A stretch of 64,000 nt of DNA, taken from contig NZ_CP054931.1 of the NCBI RefSeq assembly GCF_013364355.1, forward strand, positions 1,488,001 through 1,552,000, in the 5' to 3' direction. Each line of letters opens with the position of its first letter. Within the stretch, counting starts at the first letter, position 1. The position numbers were made by a program, and so were the translations under genes. The notes beneath the pieces are model-generated. The model had not been told where the DNA came from. It ran no database searches and saw only the letters and a program-made list of their open reading frames with translations. This stretch comes from Stenotrophomonas sp. NA06056 (lineage in GTDB: Bacteria > Pseudomonadota > Gammaproteobacteria > Xanthomonadales > Xanthomonadaceae). This document shows positions 17,881 to 25,644 of the stretch, piece after piece.

Positions 17881-17908
17881 GGCCGGCAACGCGTGCGCGC
17901 TGCCGGCC
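17881..17908. repeat. GC hairpin between two lipoprotein genes
   Basis: An 8-bp stem GGCCGGCA / TGCCGGCC with a 12-base loop lies between the DUF2884 stop and the start of the next lipoprotein gene. It has no GTAG head and no T-run, so it may be a degenerate SMAG or an mRNA-processing hairpin. Confidence 0.45.
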
Positions 17909-17931
17909 GGGTGCGCTGATGTGTCGCAGGG

Positions 17932-18534
17932 TCAGCGGTTGACGACGGTGTCCTTGCCGCAGTCGTCCACATCGCTCTGGTCCATCGTGGCGTAGGGCTT
18001 GAACGCCGGCAGCGACGCAGCCAGCGCCTGCTGGCTGGCCAGCATGGCCGGCATGCGGTCGCAGATGCGCTTGGCCTGCGCCTCGATCTTGGCGGCCTCG
18101 GCGTTGATCCGCTTTTCGATGCCTTCGCTGTCGCCGCTGAAGATGCCCTTCAGTGCTTCACCGGCAGCGTTGGCGCCGAGCTTGGCGCCCGCCAGGCCGA
18201 CATCCATGCCGTCCATCGCCACTGCCACCACGTGCCCACGGTAATCGAGCAGCTGGCGCCGCTGGCCATCGTCCAGCGTCACCTGCTTGCCACCGATCAG
18301 CAGCTGTCCCTGCGGAGTGATCTCCGCGCGCGGCTGGTTGTCGGCGGAGATCTTGATATTGCCTTCGGTGATTTCCTTGCGGGCGTCGTCCATCGCTTCC
18401 TTGACGGTCTGGCCGACGCCACCGGCGGTCTCGGCCACCGCCTTGCCGGCGGTCTTGTCGGGGCTGGACGTGTCGCCACAGGCGATCAACGGCAGGCACA
18501 GCAGGGCAGCAGGCAGCAGGCGCAGCAGGTTCAT
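17932..18534 (-). CDS. DUF2884 (YggN-like) lipoprotein
   Basis: This encodes a 200-residue protein with a lipoprotein signal (MNLLRLLPAALLCLPLIAC, lipidated C19). The mature domain resembles the DUF2884/YggN family: an initial Ala-rich helical stretch, the strand pair 'AEITPQGQLLIGGKQVTL', a helix 'DDGQRRQLLDYRG', and a long amphipathic helix 'EKRINAEAAKIEAQAKRICDRMPAML' followed by a C-terminal Cys. Its role is unknown but a periplasmic envelope-facing one is likely. It is 30 bases downstream of the GSGD-repeat gene and probably belongs to the same transcript as the GntR-ABC operon. Confidence 0.8.
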   Translation of the reverse strand: MNLLRLLPAALLCLPLIACGDTSSPDKTAGKAVAETAGGVGQTVKEAMDDARKEITEGNIKISADNQPRAEITPQGQLLIGGKQVTLDDGQRRQLLDYRGHVVAVAMDGMDVGLAGAKLGANAAGEALKGIFSGDSEGIEKRINAEAAKIEAQAKRICDRMPAMLASQQALAASLPAFKPYATMDQSDVDDCGKDTVVNR

Positions 18535-18564
18535 GGCATTTCCCTCGAATCGGAAGGTTGGACG

Positions 18565-19449
18565 TTACTTGCCGCGGGGCAGGGTGACGGTGCCGGCCAC
18601 GCTGCGATGCTGGACATCGCCGCTGCCGCTGTGCTCGACGGTGAGATTGCCGCGCACGCCATCGACGTCGATATCGCCCGAGCCGTGGCTGCGCACGCGG
18701 ACATTGCCGCCGACCTGCTCGATATCGACATTGCCGGAACCGACTACGCCGACCTCGACATTGCCCTGCACCTGCTTGAAGCCGATGTCGCCGGAACCGA
18801 CGGTATCCAGCCGCGCATTGCCACGCACGTCGGTCACCTTCAGATCACCGGAGCCGACGGTACCGACGCTGGCGTCGCCGCCGATGTTGCGGGCATTGAC
18901 GTCGCCCGAACCCAGCGAGAGCAGGTTGAACGATGCGGCGCCATCGACGTCCAGGTCGCCCGAGCCGACGGCGGCATGCACGCTGCCACGGGTGCCGCGG
19001 GCGATGCCATCACCGGAGCCCACGTCCATGCTCAGCGACTGCGCGTTCTCGATGCTGGCATCACCGGAACCGATCTTGAACTGCAGTGGCAGGTTGTCCG
19101 GCACGCTGCCACGAATGTCCAGCCAGGCGTAGCTGTTGCCCATCGACAGCGAGCCGCGGCTGTCGCGGCGCAGGCTCACCACCAGCTTGTCGCCCACGCG
19201 CCGCTGGTCCAGCACCAGCTGCTCCAGCCAGTCCTTGTTGGACGCGCATGCGCGACCTTCGAGCTGGCCGCCGCCAGCGCTGGCGACCACCTTCAGGTCA
19301 TGCTGGTTGATCTCGAACACCACCGCCTTGGCGCCGGCGGCGTCGATCTTCAACGCGCGTGGCGCGGAGAACTTGCAGTTCGGTGCATCGGCGGCCAGCG
19401 CCGACAAGGGCAACAGCAACAGCGCACTACAGGCAATCAAGGAACGCAT
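18565..19449 (-). CDS. GSGD-repeat protein (DUF2807, GIN domain), secreted
   Basis: This encodes a 294-residue exported protein with signal MRSLIACSALLLLPLSALA. An N-terminal part with three Cys precedes a region from about residue 127 made of nine GSGD-type units (one is GSGN) spaced 17-19 residues apart, each a turn plus two short strands. This matches the DUF2807 'auto-transporter adhesin head GIN' family, a right-handed beta-helix. The ATG at 19449 has GGAGG upstream; the frame is open much further but that sequence overlaps the permease gene. It is encoded 23 bases after the ABC permease. Such genes recur beside ABC transporters, suggesting an envelope-stress or adhesion role, which remains inference. 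Confidence 0.85.
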   Translation of the reverse strand: MRSLIACSALLLLPLSALAADAPNCKFSAPRALKIDAAGAKAVVFEINQHDLKVVASAGGGQLEGRACASNKDWLEQLVLDQRRVGDKLVVSLRRDSRGSLSMGNSYAWLDIRGSVPDNLPLQFKIGSGDASIENAQSLSMDVGSGDGIARGTRGSVHAAVGSGDLDVDGAASFNLLSLGSGDVNARNIGGDASVGTVGSGDLKVTDVRGNARLDTVGSGDIGFKQVQGNVEVGVVGSGNVDIEQVGGNVRVRSHGSGDIDVDGVRGNLTVEHSGSGDVQHRSVAGTVTLPRGK

Positions 19450-19472
19450 GGGTGGTGCCTCCAGGTTGAAGA

Positions 19473-20495
19473 TCAGATTTCGCCGGCGCGCTTGCGCAGG
19501 CGGATGGCGATGAAGATGAAGGCCACGCCGAAGGCCGCGCCGATCCACAGGTCGGGCATCGCCAGCGACTTCAGCTGCGCGCCGGGCGACATCAGGGCAA
19601 CGATCGAGTCCAGGTCCTGCCTGGATTCGCCGCCTGCGCGGTACAGCAGGTCCATCCCTGGCATCGCACCCAGCAGCAGGCGGCCGACGATGTGCTGCCA
19701 GAACCAGCCGGTGGTCAGGTCGAACAGGTGCATCAGCTTGGTGGTGCTGACGATGATGCCGGCAAACAGTGGCAGCATCACCGCCCACAGGAACGGCTTG
19801 CTCCGGGCCCAGGCCGAGCACAGCAGCAGCCAGCCGGCAGTCGGCAGTGCCCACAGGGCGTACACCGGGATGGACACGAACATGCCCAGCACCAGGCTCA
19901 TCGGGTTGGCCGGGCCGACGATCAACTGCATCGCGTCACCGCCGTGGGAGACCACCACCAGGCACAGCACCAGCATGAACACCAGCAGGGTCAGGCTGGA
20001 CGCGATGATGGCGATCAGCGGTGCGACGATCAGCGCACTGAACACCTTCGACAGCACGGTCTGGGTGTCCGACAGTGGCAGCGATTTCCAGAACAGGATG
20101 CTGCGGTCGCGGCGGTCGTCATACAGCGCGCCCAGGCAGTAGAAGAACACCACGAACGCGAGCACGATCAGCGGCCAGGACGAGGTCAGTACCATCGCCA
20201 GGTCCAGGCCGTTGCCCAGGTCGGCCATGTCCTTGGCGCTGATGTCGCGGGTCAGCACGGCCAGGTCCAGGCCGTTGATGTTCACGCTCTCGCCGTCGAT
20301 GTGCAGGCCGCCATCGCGCGCGGCACGATGCAGGGCGAACAGGCCCAGGCCGATGCCGATGCCGCTCATCAGCAGCGAAACGATGCCGGCGATCACCGGG
20401 GCATACAGGAAACCACCACGGTTTTCCCAGTATTCGCGCTTGAGCAGCCAGCGCAGGGTGCCGGCCGGGCTGACAGGATGGTTGACGGCATTCAT
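19473..20495 (-). CDS. ABC transporter permease
   Basis: This encodes a 340-residue integral membrane protein. One helix lies near the N-terminus ('FLYAPVIAGIVSLLMSGIGIG'), a long extracytoplasmic loop with 'HRAARDGGLHIDGESVNING' follows, then about five more helices including 'IVLAFVVFFYCLGALYDDRRDRSILFWKSLPLS', which is typical of ABC-2 permeases (the 'RDRSILFWKSLP' cytoplasmic loop). The start overlaps the ATPase stop by four bases (ATGA). Together with the ATPase it forms an ABC-2 type transporter whose substrate is unknown; export of an antimicrobial or lipid-linked compound is typical for YtrA-controlled systems. Confidence 0.9.
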   Translation of the reverse strand: MNAVNHPVSPAGTLRWLLKREYWENRGGFLYAPVIAGIVSLLMSGIGIGLGLFALHRAARDGGLHIDGESVNINGLDLAVLTRDISAKDMADLGNGLDLAMVLTSSWPLIVLAFVVFFYCLGALYDDRRDRSILFWKSLPLSDTQTVLSKVFSALIVAPLIAIIASSLTLLVFMLVLCLVVVSHGGDAMQLIVGPANPMSLVLGMFVSIPVYALWALPTAGWLLLCSAWARSKPFLWAVMLPLFAGIIVSTTKLMHLFDLTTGWFWQHIVGRLLLGAMPGMDLLYRAGGESRQDLDSIVALMSPGAQLKSLAMPDLWIGAAFGVAFIFIAIRLRKRAGEI

Positions 20496-21382
20496 GCGTA
20501 GGTCCCCTTCATGACAGCGACGAACAGATCGGCAAGGCCGGCGTTGCGGGTTTCACCCAGGCTGGTCAGCTGGCTGCGTGGCACCCCGTCGAACAGCAGG
20601 ACGGTCTTGCCGAAGGCCTGGCTGCGCTCGTCGATGGGCTTCAGTGCGCGGGCGGTTTCAAGCTGATCGGCGCCGACCAGCAGTTCGGTATAGCGCTCGC
20701 CGACCTCGTCCATTTCCGCATTGAGCACGATGCGGCCGTCGCGGATGAACATCACGTCGGTGAGGATGTGCTCGATCTCTTCCACCTGGTGGGTGGTGAC
20801 GATGATGGTCTTCTGCTCGTCGAAGTAGTCTTCCAGCAGGCGCTGGTAGAACTCCTTGCGGTACAGGATGTCCAGGCCGAGCGTGGGCTCGTCCAGTACC
20901 AGCACCTTGGCGTCGATGGCCATCACCAGGGCCAGGTGCAGCTGCACGATCATGCCCTTGGACAGTTCGCGTACGCGTTGCTTCGGCTGCAGCTTGGTGT
21001 TGGCCAGGAAGCGCTCGCAACGGGCACGGTCGAAGCGGGGGTGCACGCCGGCAACGAAGTCGATCGCCTCACGCACCTTCAGCCAGCGCGGCAGCACGGC
21101 GACGTCGGCGATGAAGCAGATGTCGTTCATGAGATCGTCGCGGTGCGCTCGCGGATCACGGCCGAGCACACTCAACTCACCCTCCACCGAGGTCAGGCCG
21201 AGCACCGCCTTCAGCGCGGTGGTCTTGCCGGCGCCGTTGGGGCCGATCAGGCCGATGATGCGGCCTGCCGGAATGGAGAAGCTGGCGTTGTCGAGCGCGA
21301 GCGTGTTCTTGTAGGCCTTGCGAAGGCCTCGGGCGGTAATGACAGCGTCGCTTGGCGCAGCGGTAGTGGGACTGGCATTCAT
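20492..21382 (-). CDS. ABC transporter ATP-binding protein
   Basis: This encodes a 296-residue ATPase of an ABC-2 type system. Walker A is 'GPNGAGKTT', the signature is the variant 'LSKGM' rather than LSGGQ, and Walker B is 'KVLVLDEPTLGLD'. The switch His is in 'IIVTTHQVEE'. The start at 21382 overlaps the stop of the GntR gene by one base (TGATG), and 'MNASPTTAAPSDAVITARGLRKAYKN' is a normal beginning; a longer frame lacks a ribosome site. The degenerate signature is common in ABC-2 exporters controlled by YtrA regulators. Confidence 0.93.
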   Translation of the reverse strand: MNASPTTAAPSDAVITARGLRKAYKNTLALDNASFSIPAGRIIGLIGPNGAGKTTALKAVLGLTSVEGELSVLGRDPRAHRDDLMNDICFIADVAVLPRWLKVREAIDFVAGVHPRFDRARCERFLANTKLQPKQRVRELSKGMIVQLHLALVMAIDAKVLVLDEPTLGLDILYRKEFYQRLLEDYFDEQKTIIVTTHQVEEIEHILTDVMFIRDGRIVLNAEMDEVGERYTELLVGADQLETARALKPIDERSQAFGKTVLLFDGVPRSQLTSLGETRNAGLADLFVAVMKGTYA

Positions 21383-21741
21383 CAGAATTTCCCCTGGGGC
21401 AACAATTCGTCGAGACTCAGGCCCAGTCGCTGGATGCGCTCCAGAACGGCCGGCCATTCTTCATTGAGGAAGCGTTCGCGCTCGCTGCTGCGCAGCTGCG
21501 TGGCCGCCTGTTCGGTCATGAACATGCCCAGGCCGCGGCGCTTCTCGACCAGGCCTTCATCGGCCAGCTCCTGGTAGGCGCGCGAAACGGTGATGGGGTT
21601 GAGCTGGTAATCGGCGGCCACCTGGCGCACCGAAGGAAGGGCATCGCCTGGCTTGAGGATTCCGTCAAGCATCATGGCGATCACGCGTTCCTTCAGCTGG
21701 CGGTAGATGGGAGCGCCGTCGCTCCACTGGATGTCGCTCAT
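21382..21741 (-). CDS. GntR-family regulator, YtrA subfamily
   Basis: This encodes a 119-residue regulator with a winged-helix GntR domain (about residues 10-75: 'PIYRQLKERVIAMMLDG', 'ALPSVRQVAADYQLNPITVSRAYQELADEGLVEKRRGLG'). Only a short C-terminal helix follows, which is the hallmark of the YtrA subfamily, whose members dimerise without a large effector domain and repress adjacent ABC operons. It is preceded by GGAG and starts two bases after the stop of the proline-rich protein gene. A 22-bp inverted repeat over the operon promoter is its likely target. Confidence 0.92.
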   Translation of the reverse strand: MSDIQWSDGAPIYRQLKERVIAMMLDGILKPGDALPSVRQVAADYQLNPITVSRAYQELADEGLVEKRRGLGMFMTEQAATQLRSSERERFLNEEWPAVLERIQRLGLSLDELLPQGKF

Positions 21742-21743
21742 AT

Positions 21744-21998
21744 TCAGCTCCGTGGGGTCAGCGGCTGTGCGAACGAGAAATACGGCATGGACAGGGAGCT
21801 GTGCAGCCGACGCGGGGGGGAGGGGGAGGGAGCGGCATTCCCTGCCGTGGGTACTGCTGCGTCCTGCGTACTGTCTTCGAAGAGGGTGGGGGAGGAAGCG
21901 GCCGGCGGTGCCGGCATGGCCAGCCAGACCAGGACGAACAGGGTTGATACGGCGGTGACCGCGGGGGCGGTAAGGCTACGACGCATCCGGGTGTTCAT
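21744..21998 (-). CDS. small proline-rich membrane-anchored protein
   Basis: This encodes an 84-residue first gene of the GntR-ABC operon. An N-terminal hydrophobic segment ('TAVSTLFVLVWLAMPAPPAA', about residues 14-33) serves as a signal or anchor, and the rest is rich in Pro, Ser and Ala and probably disordered. A GGGGGG ribosome site lies 4-9 bases upstream of the ATG. Its stop is two bases before the GntR start, so translation is coupled. The family was not recognised and function is unknown; position alone suggests a role with the transporter. Confidence 0.7.
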   Translation of the reverse strand: MNTRMRRSLTAPAVTAVSTLFVLVWLAMPAPPAASSPTLFEDSTQDAAVPTAGNAAPSPSPPRRLHSSLSMPYFSFAQPLTPRS

Positions 21999-22025
21999 GG
22001 TTTCCCCCCCTGTCTCAGGTGACTG

Positions 22026-22047
22026 GTGTTGTATGCAACTATAACAC
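22026..22047 (-). promoter_or_regulatory. inverted-repeat operator over the GntR-ABC operon promoter
   Basis: GTGTTGTA and TATAACAC are near-perfect inverted halves (7 of 8 bases) around a 6-base centre. The site covers the -10 hexamer TATAGT (22038-22043) of a promoter whose -35 is TTGCAC (22060-22065) with a 16-base spacer. Its placement and symmetry suit repression by the YtrA-type GntR protein encoded in the same operon. Confidence 0.65.
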
Positions 22048-22065
22048 CGGCACGCCTGTGTGCAA
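22038..22065 (-). promoter_or_regulatory. sigma-70 promoter of the GntR-ABC operon
   Basis: On the minus strand -35 TTGCAC (22060-22065), a 16-base spacer and -10 TATAGT (22038-22043) make a good sigma-70 promoter about 40 bases upstream of the proline-rich protein gene. The operator at 22026-22047 overlaps its -10 box. Confidence 0.7.
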
Positions 22066-22367
22066 GTCCTGCCCCTACCCAACTGATGGCAGGGGTGGTC
22101 ATGGTGCCGAAATATCCTTCCAACCCGCTGATTCTTATTGAAAAACGGATGGAGAGGGGGCTTCCTTTCGGCCAGCCTCCCATTCAGCCATGTCCATGCT
22201 ATGTCATCACCGGTGCGGTGAAGCGGCCTGCAGACGCCTTCCGCCAAGCCGCGCAAAGCCCAGCAGCGCGTGCGCTGCAGGGGCGTGCAGACCCCGGTGC
22301 TATAGTTCGGCCGATTCCCGGCCGGTCACGGCCGGACCCTTGGAACGGCTACCGCGGAACGTCTCCC

Positions 22368-22955
22368 ATGCCTTTGTCGACTGCCACCTCGCGCCGCCTT
22401 CGCGGCCTGTCCCTGTTGACCCTGCTGGCCGCGGGCCTGGCCACGTCGGCCGGCGCTTTCGCCGCCGATCTGCTGGACCTGTCGTATCGGCCGCTGGCGG
22501 GCAAGCAGCAGGTCAACCTGCAGCAGCGCTACCACGGCCAAGTGCTGCTGGTGGTCAATACCGCCAGCAAGTGTGGCTATACCCCGCAGTACGAGGGTCT
22601 GGAAGCACTGCAGAAGCAGTACGCCAGCAAGGGGTTTGCGGTACTCGGTTTCCCGTCCAACGATTTCAAGGGACAGGAACCTGGTGACGAAAAGCAGATC
22701 CAGGATTTCTGCACGCTTACTTATGGCGTGAAGTTCCCGATGTTCGAAAAGGTGCACGTAACCGGCGCGCAGGCCACGCCGCTGTATCAGCGCTTGACCG
22801 CCGCCACCGGTGTGGCGCCCGCCTGGAACTTCCACAAGTATCTGGTCGGGCGCGATGGCCGGGTCATCGCCCAGTACGCGAGCAAGGTCACCCCGGATGA
22901 TCCGCAGCTGAAAGCGGCCATCGACAAGGCGCTTGCAGCACCGGCCGTACATTGA
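22368..22955 (+). CDS. glutathione peroxidase, periplasmic
   Basis: This encodes a 195-residue thiol peroxidase with a cleavable signal peptide (ending 'SAGAFAAD'). It should reduce peroxides in the periplasm rather than the cytosol. The catalytic residue is Cys, not selenocysteine, in 'NTASKCGYTPQYEGLE', and the conserved 'GFPSNDF', 'KFPMFEKV' and 'WNFHKYLV' motifs are present. The ATG at 22368 is chosen because the mature domain begins soon after the signal; the longer frame upstream is untranslated. Bacterial Cys-GPx enzymes usually use thioredoxin-type reductants, so glutathione may not be the true donor. It lies about 90 bases upstream of an FKBP gene. Confidence 0.93.
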   Translation: MPLSTATSRRLRGLSLLTLLAAGLATSAGAFAADLLDLSYRPLAGKQQVNLQQRYHGQVLLVVNTASKCGYTPQYEGLEALQKQYASKGFAVLGFPSNDFKGQEPGDEKQIQDFCTLTYGVKFPMFEKVHVTGAQATPLYQRLTAATGVAPAWNFHKYLVGRDGRVIAQYASKVTPDDPQLKAAIDKALAAPAVH

Positions 22956-23051
22956 ATGGCGGCACGGATGCCTCGACATCGACGGCATGCGTGCGACAAT
23001 ACGTGTTTTCGCGCCGACGTCGGCGTCCAGTCACTTCCAGGAATGCAGCGA

Positions 23052-24029
23052 ATGAAGATGGGAATGCGCGGCGCCGCGGCGTCGGTTCTGATTCTGGCGA
23101 TGGGCACCACCGGTGTCGCACTGTCGCAACAACCGGCCGCTCCCTCGGCCGCCAAGGAGACCGCACCCTTGAATTCCCCCAAGCAGAAGCTCGGCTACGC
23201 CATTGGCCTGGATGTGGCCAAGTCGTTCGCGCCGATCGCCGATGAAATCGATGCGGCCGCGCTGCGCACTGCCGTGGAACGTTCCTTCGAAGGCCTGCAG
23301 CCGCAGATCACCCAGGAACAGGCCAAGGCGACCGATGCCGCCCTGCGCCAGGTGGTGATGGCCCGCAGCGGGCAGCAGGTGCCGGGCGTTGCGCCGGGCT
23401 CGCAGCCGGCGAAGGTCGACCGGGTGAAGGTCGCGCAGATGATCGGCGCCTATTCGGTGGGTCCGTCGCTGGCACAGCTGAAGGACGATATCGATACCGC
23501 CTCGCTGTTTGACGCAATCAACACTGGCCTGAGCAAGGGCCAGCCGAAGATGACCGAAGCCGACGCTACCGCCACCATCCAGTCGTTCATGGGTGCCAAG
23601 CAGGCCGAGATGCAGGCCAAGGCAGCGCAGGCCGCGCAGACCAACCGTCAGGAAGGCAATGCATTCCTGGCCAAGAACAAGACCCAGCCGGGCGTGGTGA
23701 CCACGCCGTCGGGCCTGCAGTACCAGGTGATCCGCCCGGGCAGCGGCGAGCGTCCGTTGCCGTCCAGCAAGGTGCGCGTGAACTACGAAGGCAAGCTGCT
23801 GAACGGCACGGTCTTCGACAGCTCCGCAGGCCGTGGTCCGGCCGAATTCGGTCTGGACCAGGTCATCAAGGGCTGGACCGAGGGCGTAGCCCTGATGCCG
23901 GTCGGCTCGAAGTACCGCTTCTGGATCCCGGGTGAACTGGCGTACGGCGAGAACGGCACCCCGGGTGGTCCGATCGGTCCGAACTCCACCCTGACCTTCG
24001 ACGTCGAGTTGCTGGGCGTTCTGCCGTAA
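23052..24029 (+). CDS. FKBP-type peptidyl-prolyl isomerase, periplasmic, with duplicated N-domain
   Basis: This encodes a 325-residue exported isomerase. After a signal peptide (to about 'GVALS') come two related helical Mip/FkpA-type dimerisation domains, one beginning '[14 protein letters not shown]' and one '[15 protein letters not shown]'. A long '[22 protein letters not shown]' helix and a C-terminal FKBP domain follow ('[20 protein letters not shown]...VFDSS', '[20 protein letters not shown]', '[11 protein letters not shown]'). The ATG at 23052 is preferred to one three codons earlier because AGGA lies at a better distance. Two N-domains in tandem are unusual; FkpA has one. It probably folds outer-membrane or secreted proteins. 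Confidence 0.92.
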   Translation: MKMGMRGAAASVLILAMGTTGVALSQQPAAPSAAKETAPLNSPKQKLGYAIGLDVAKSFAPIADEIDAAALRTAVERSFEGLQPQITQEQAKATDAALRQVVMARSGQQVPGVAPGSQPAKVDRVKVAQMIGAYSVGPSLAQLKDDIDTASLFDAINTGLSKGQPKMTEADATATIQSFMGAKQAEMQAKAAQAAQTNRQEGNAFLAKNKTQPGVVTTPSGLQYQVIRPGSGERPLPSSKVRVNYEGKLLNGTVFDSSAGRGPAEFGLDQVIKGWTEGVALMPVGSKYRFWIPGELAYGENGTPGGPIGPNSTLTFDVELLGVLP

Positions 24030-24052
24030 GCCACCACGGAGTCAGCACGGAT

Positions 24053-25402
24053 ATGCGCGTTGCGATTTTTGGTACCGGCTATGTAGGTCTGGTGACCGGC
24101 ACCTGCCTGGCCGACGTTGGCCACCAGGTGGTCTGCGTCGATATCGACCAGGCCAAGGTGGATGGCCTCAACCGGGGCGTCATCCCGATCTACGAGCCCG
24201 GCCTGGAGCCGATGGTGAAGGCCAACCACGCTGCGTCGCGGCTGGTGTTCACCACCGACGCGGCGACCGCCATCGGCCACGGCCAGGTGGTGTTCATCGC
24301 TGTGGGCACGCCGCCGGACGAGGATGGCAGCGCGGACCTGCAGTACGTGCTGGCCGTGGCCCGCACCATCGGCCGGTACATCTCGGTGCCGACGGTGGTG
24401 GTCAACAAGTCGACGGTGCCGGTAGGCACCGCCGACAAGGTGCGTGCGGCCATTTCCGAGGAACTGGCGGCGCGTGGGGCCGATATTGCCTTCGATGTGG
24501 TGTCCAACCCTGAATTCCTGAAGGAAGGCGACGCCGTTGCCGACTGCATGCGGCCTGACCGCATCATCATCGGTGCGACCAGCGCCGAATCGGTCGCCGT
24601 GATGCGTCGCCTGTACGCACCGTTCAATCGCAACCACGATCGCGTGGTGGAGATGGACGTGCGTTCGGCCGAGCTGACCAAGTACGCCGCCAATGCGATG
24701 CTGGCCACCAAGATTTCGTTCATGAATGAAATCGCCAACATTGCCGAGCGCGTCGGCGCCGACGTCGAACAGGTCCGCCAGGGCATCGGTTCGGACCCCC
24801 GTATCGGCTGGCACTTCATTTATCCGGGTGCCGGTTACGGCGGTTCGTGTTTCCCCAAGGACGTGCAGGCACTGGCCCGCACCGCGCAGCAGGCCGGCCT
24901 GGAGCCGAAACTGCTGAACGCGGTGGAGGCGGTCAATGAATCGCAGAAGGGGCACCTGTTTGCCCTGATCCAGCGGCACTACGACAAGGGTGAAGATGAA
25001 GGCGTGCGCGGCAGGACGTTTGCCGTGTGGGGCCTGGCGTTCAAGCCGAACACCGACGACATGCGCGAGGCCTCCAGCCGTCGCCTGCTGGCCCAGTTGT
25101 GGGAAGGCGGTGCAACAGTGCGCGCCTACGATCCGGAGGCGATGCATGAATCGCAGCGGATCTTCGGCGAGCGCGACGATCTGGTGTTCTGTGACAGCGC
25201 CGACGACGCGCTGCAGGGTGCCGACGCGTTGGTCGTGGTGACCGAGTGGAAGCAGTTCCGCAGCCCCGATTTCCAGATGCTGCGCGAGCGGCTGAAGGAT
25301 GCGGTGGTGTTCGATGGCCGCAATCTGTACGAGCCGGCTGACGTCGAGGCCGCTGGCCTTGCGTATTACGGCATTGGCCGGGGGCGTTCGTTGCATGTCT
25401 GA
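24053..25402 (+). CDS. ugd: UDP-glucose 6-dehydrogenase
   Basis: This enzyme oxidises UDP-glucose to UDP-glucuronate with two NAD+, feeding polysaccharide or lipid-A-type sugars. The NAD motif is '[18 protein letters not shown]' near the N-terminus, the '[15 protein letters not shown]' strand is present and the catalytic Cys is in '[12 protein letters not shown]'. The C-terminal UDP-binding domain has '[18 protein letters not shown]'. The 449-residue length is normal. It starts 23 bases after the FKBP stop, and its 3' end overlaps the SlyX-like gene by 8 bases. Confidence 0.96.
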   Translation: MRVAIFGTGYVGLVTGTCLADVGHQVVCVDIDQAKVDGLNRGVIPIYEPGLEPMVKANHAASRLVFTTDAATAIGHGQVVFIAVGTPPDEDGSADLQYVLAVARTIGRYISVPTVVVNKSTVPVGTADKVRAAISEELAARGADIAFDVVSNPEFLKEGDAVADCMRPDRIIIGATSAESVAVMRRLYAPFNRNHDRVVEMDVRSAELTKYAANAMLATKISFMNEIANIAERVGADVEQVRQGIGSDPRIGWHFIYPGAGYGGSCFPKDVQALARTAQQAGLEPKLLNAVEAVNESQKGHLFALIQRHYDKGEDEGVRGRTFAVWGLAFKPNTDDMREASSRRLLAQLWEGGATVRAYDPEAMHESQRIFGERDDLVFCDSADDALQGADALVVVTEWKQFRSPDFQMLRERLKDAVVFDGRNLYEPADVEAAGLAYYGIGRGRSLHV

Positions 25403-25634
25403 AGTACCGACCGAACGCGAGCAGGCGCTGGAAGCGCGCCTGGTCGAGCTGGAGATGCGCGTGTCCTTCCAGGAACACGCGCTGGCCGAACTGAGCGATG
25501 CACTGGCAGACGCACGTATGGAAGGCAGCCGCAATGCCGGCATCCTGCGCGTGCTGCTGGAGGACCTGGGCAAGGTCCGCAATGCATTGAATTCTTCTGA
25601 TCCGGCGAGCGAACCGCCGCCGCCGCACTACTGA
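25395..25634 (+). CDS. slyX: SlyX-like coiled-coil protein
   Basis: This encodes a 79-residue predicted coiled coil beginning [16 protein letters not shown]. The heptad pattern '[26 protein letters not shown]' and the ending '...PPPPHY' fit the SlyX family, a small cytoplasmic protein of unknown function. The ATG at 25395 is inside the end of ugd (8-base overlap), so translation is coupled. A 10-base gap separates it from the DUF2058 gene. The family assignment rests on the N-terminal heptads and the short Pro-rich tail. Confidence 0.85.
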   Translation: MSEVPTEREQALEARLVELEMRVSFQEHALAELSDALADARMEGSRNAGILRVLLEDLGKVRNALNSSDPASEPPPPHY

Positions 25635-25644
25635 TCCATATCCT

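Larger units (their letters stand above)
21999..22367. other. divergent spacer between GntR-ABC operon and glutathione peroxidase gene
   Basis: This 369-base stretch has no gene. On the minus strand it carries the GntR-operon promoter (-35 TTGCAC at 22060-22065, -10 TATAGT at 22038-22043) and the 22-bp operator. On the plus strand a TATAGT (22301-22306) lies about 62 bases before the peroxidase ATG, followed by a GC hairpin. Its -35 region is poor. Confidence 0.6.

Noticed and set aside
22026..22367. N-terminal extension of the glutathione peroxidase frame.
   Set aside because: It overlaps the divergent promoter and operator, and a signal peptide begins only at 22368.
22557..22610. Possible selenocysteine in glutathione peroxidase.
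   Set aside because: The active-site codon is TGT (Cys), and no SECIS-type hairpin was noticed.
24084..24140. A hairpin-like stretch inside ugd as a regulatory element.
   Set aside because: It is inside the coding Rossmann loop; GC-rich symmetry arises from Gly/Val codons.
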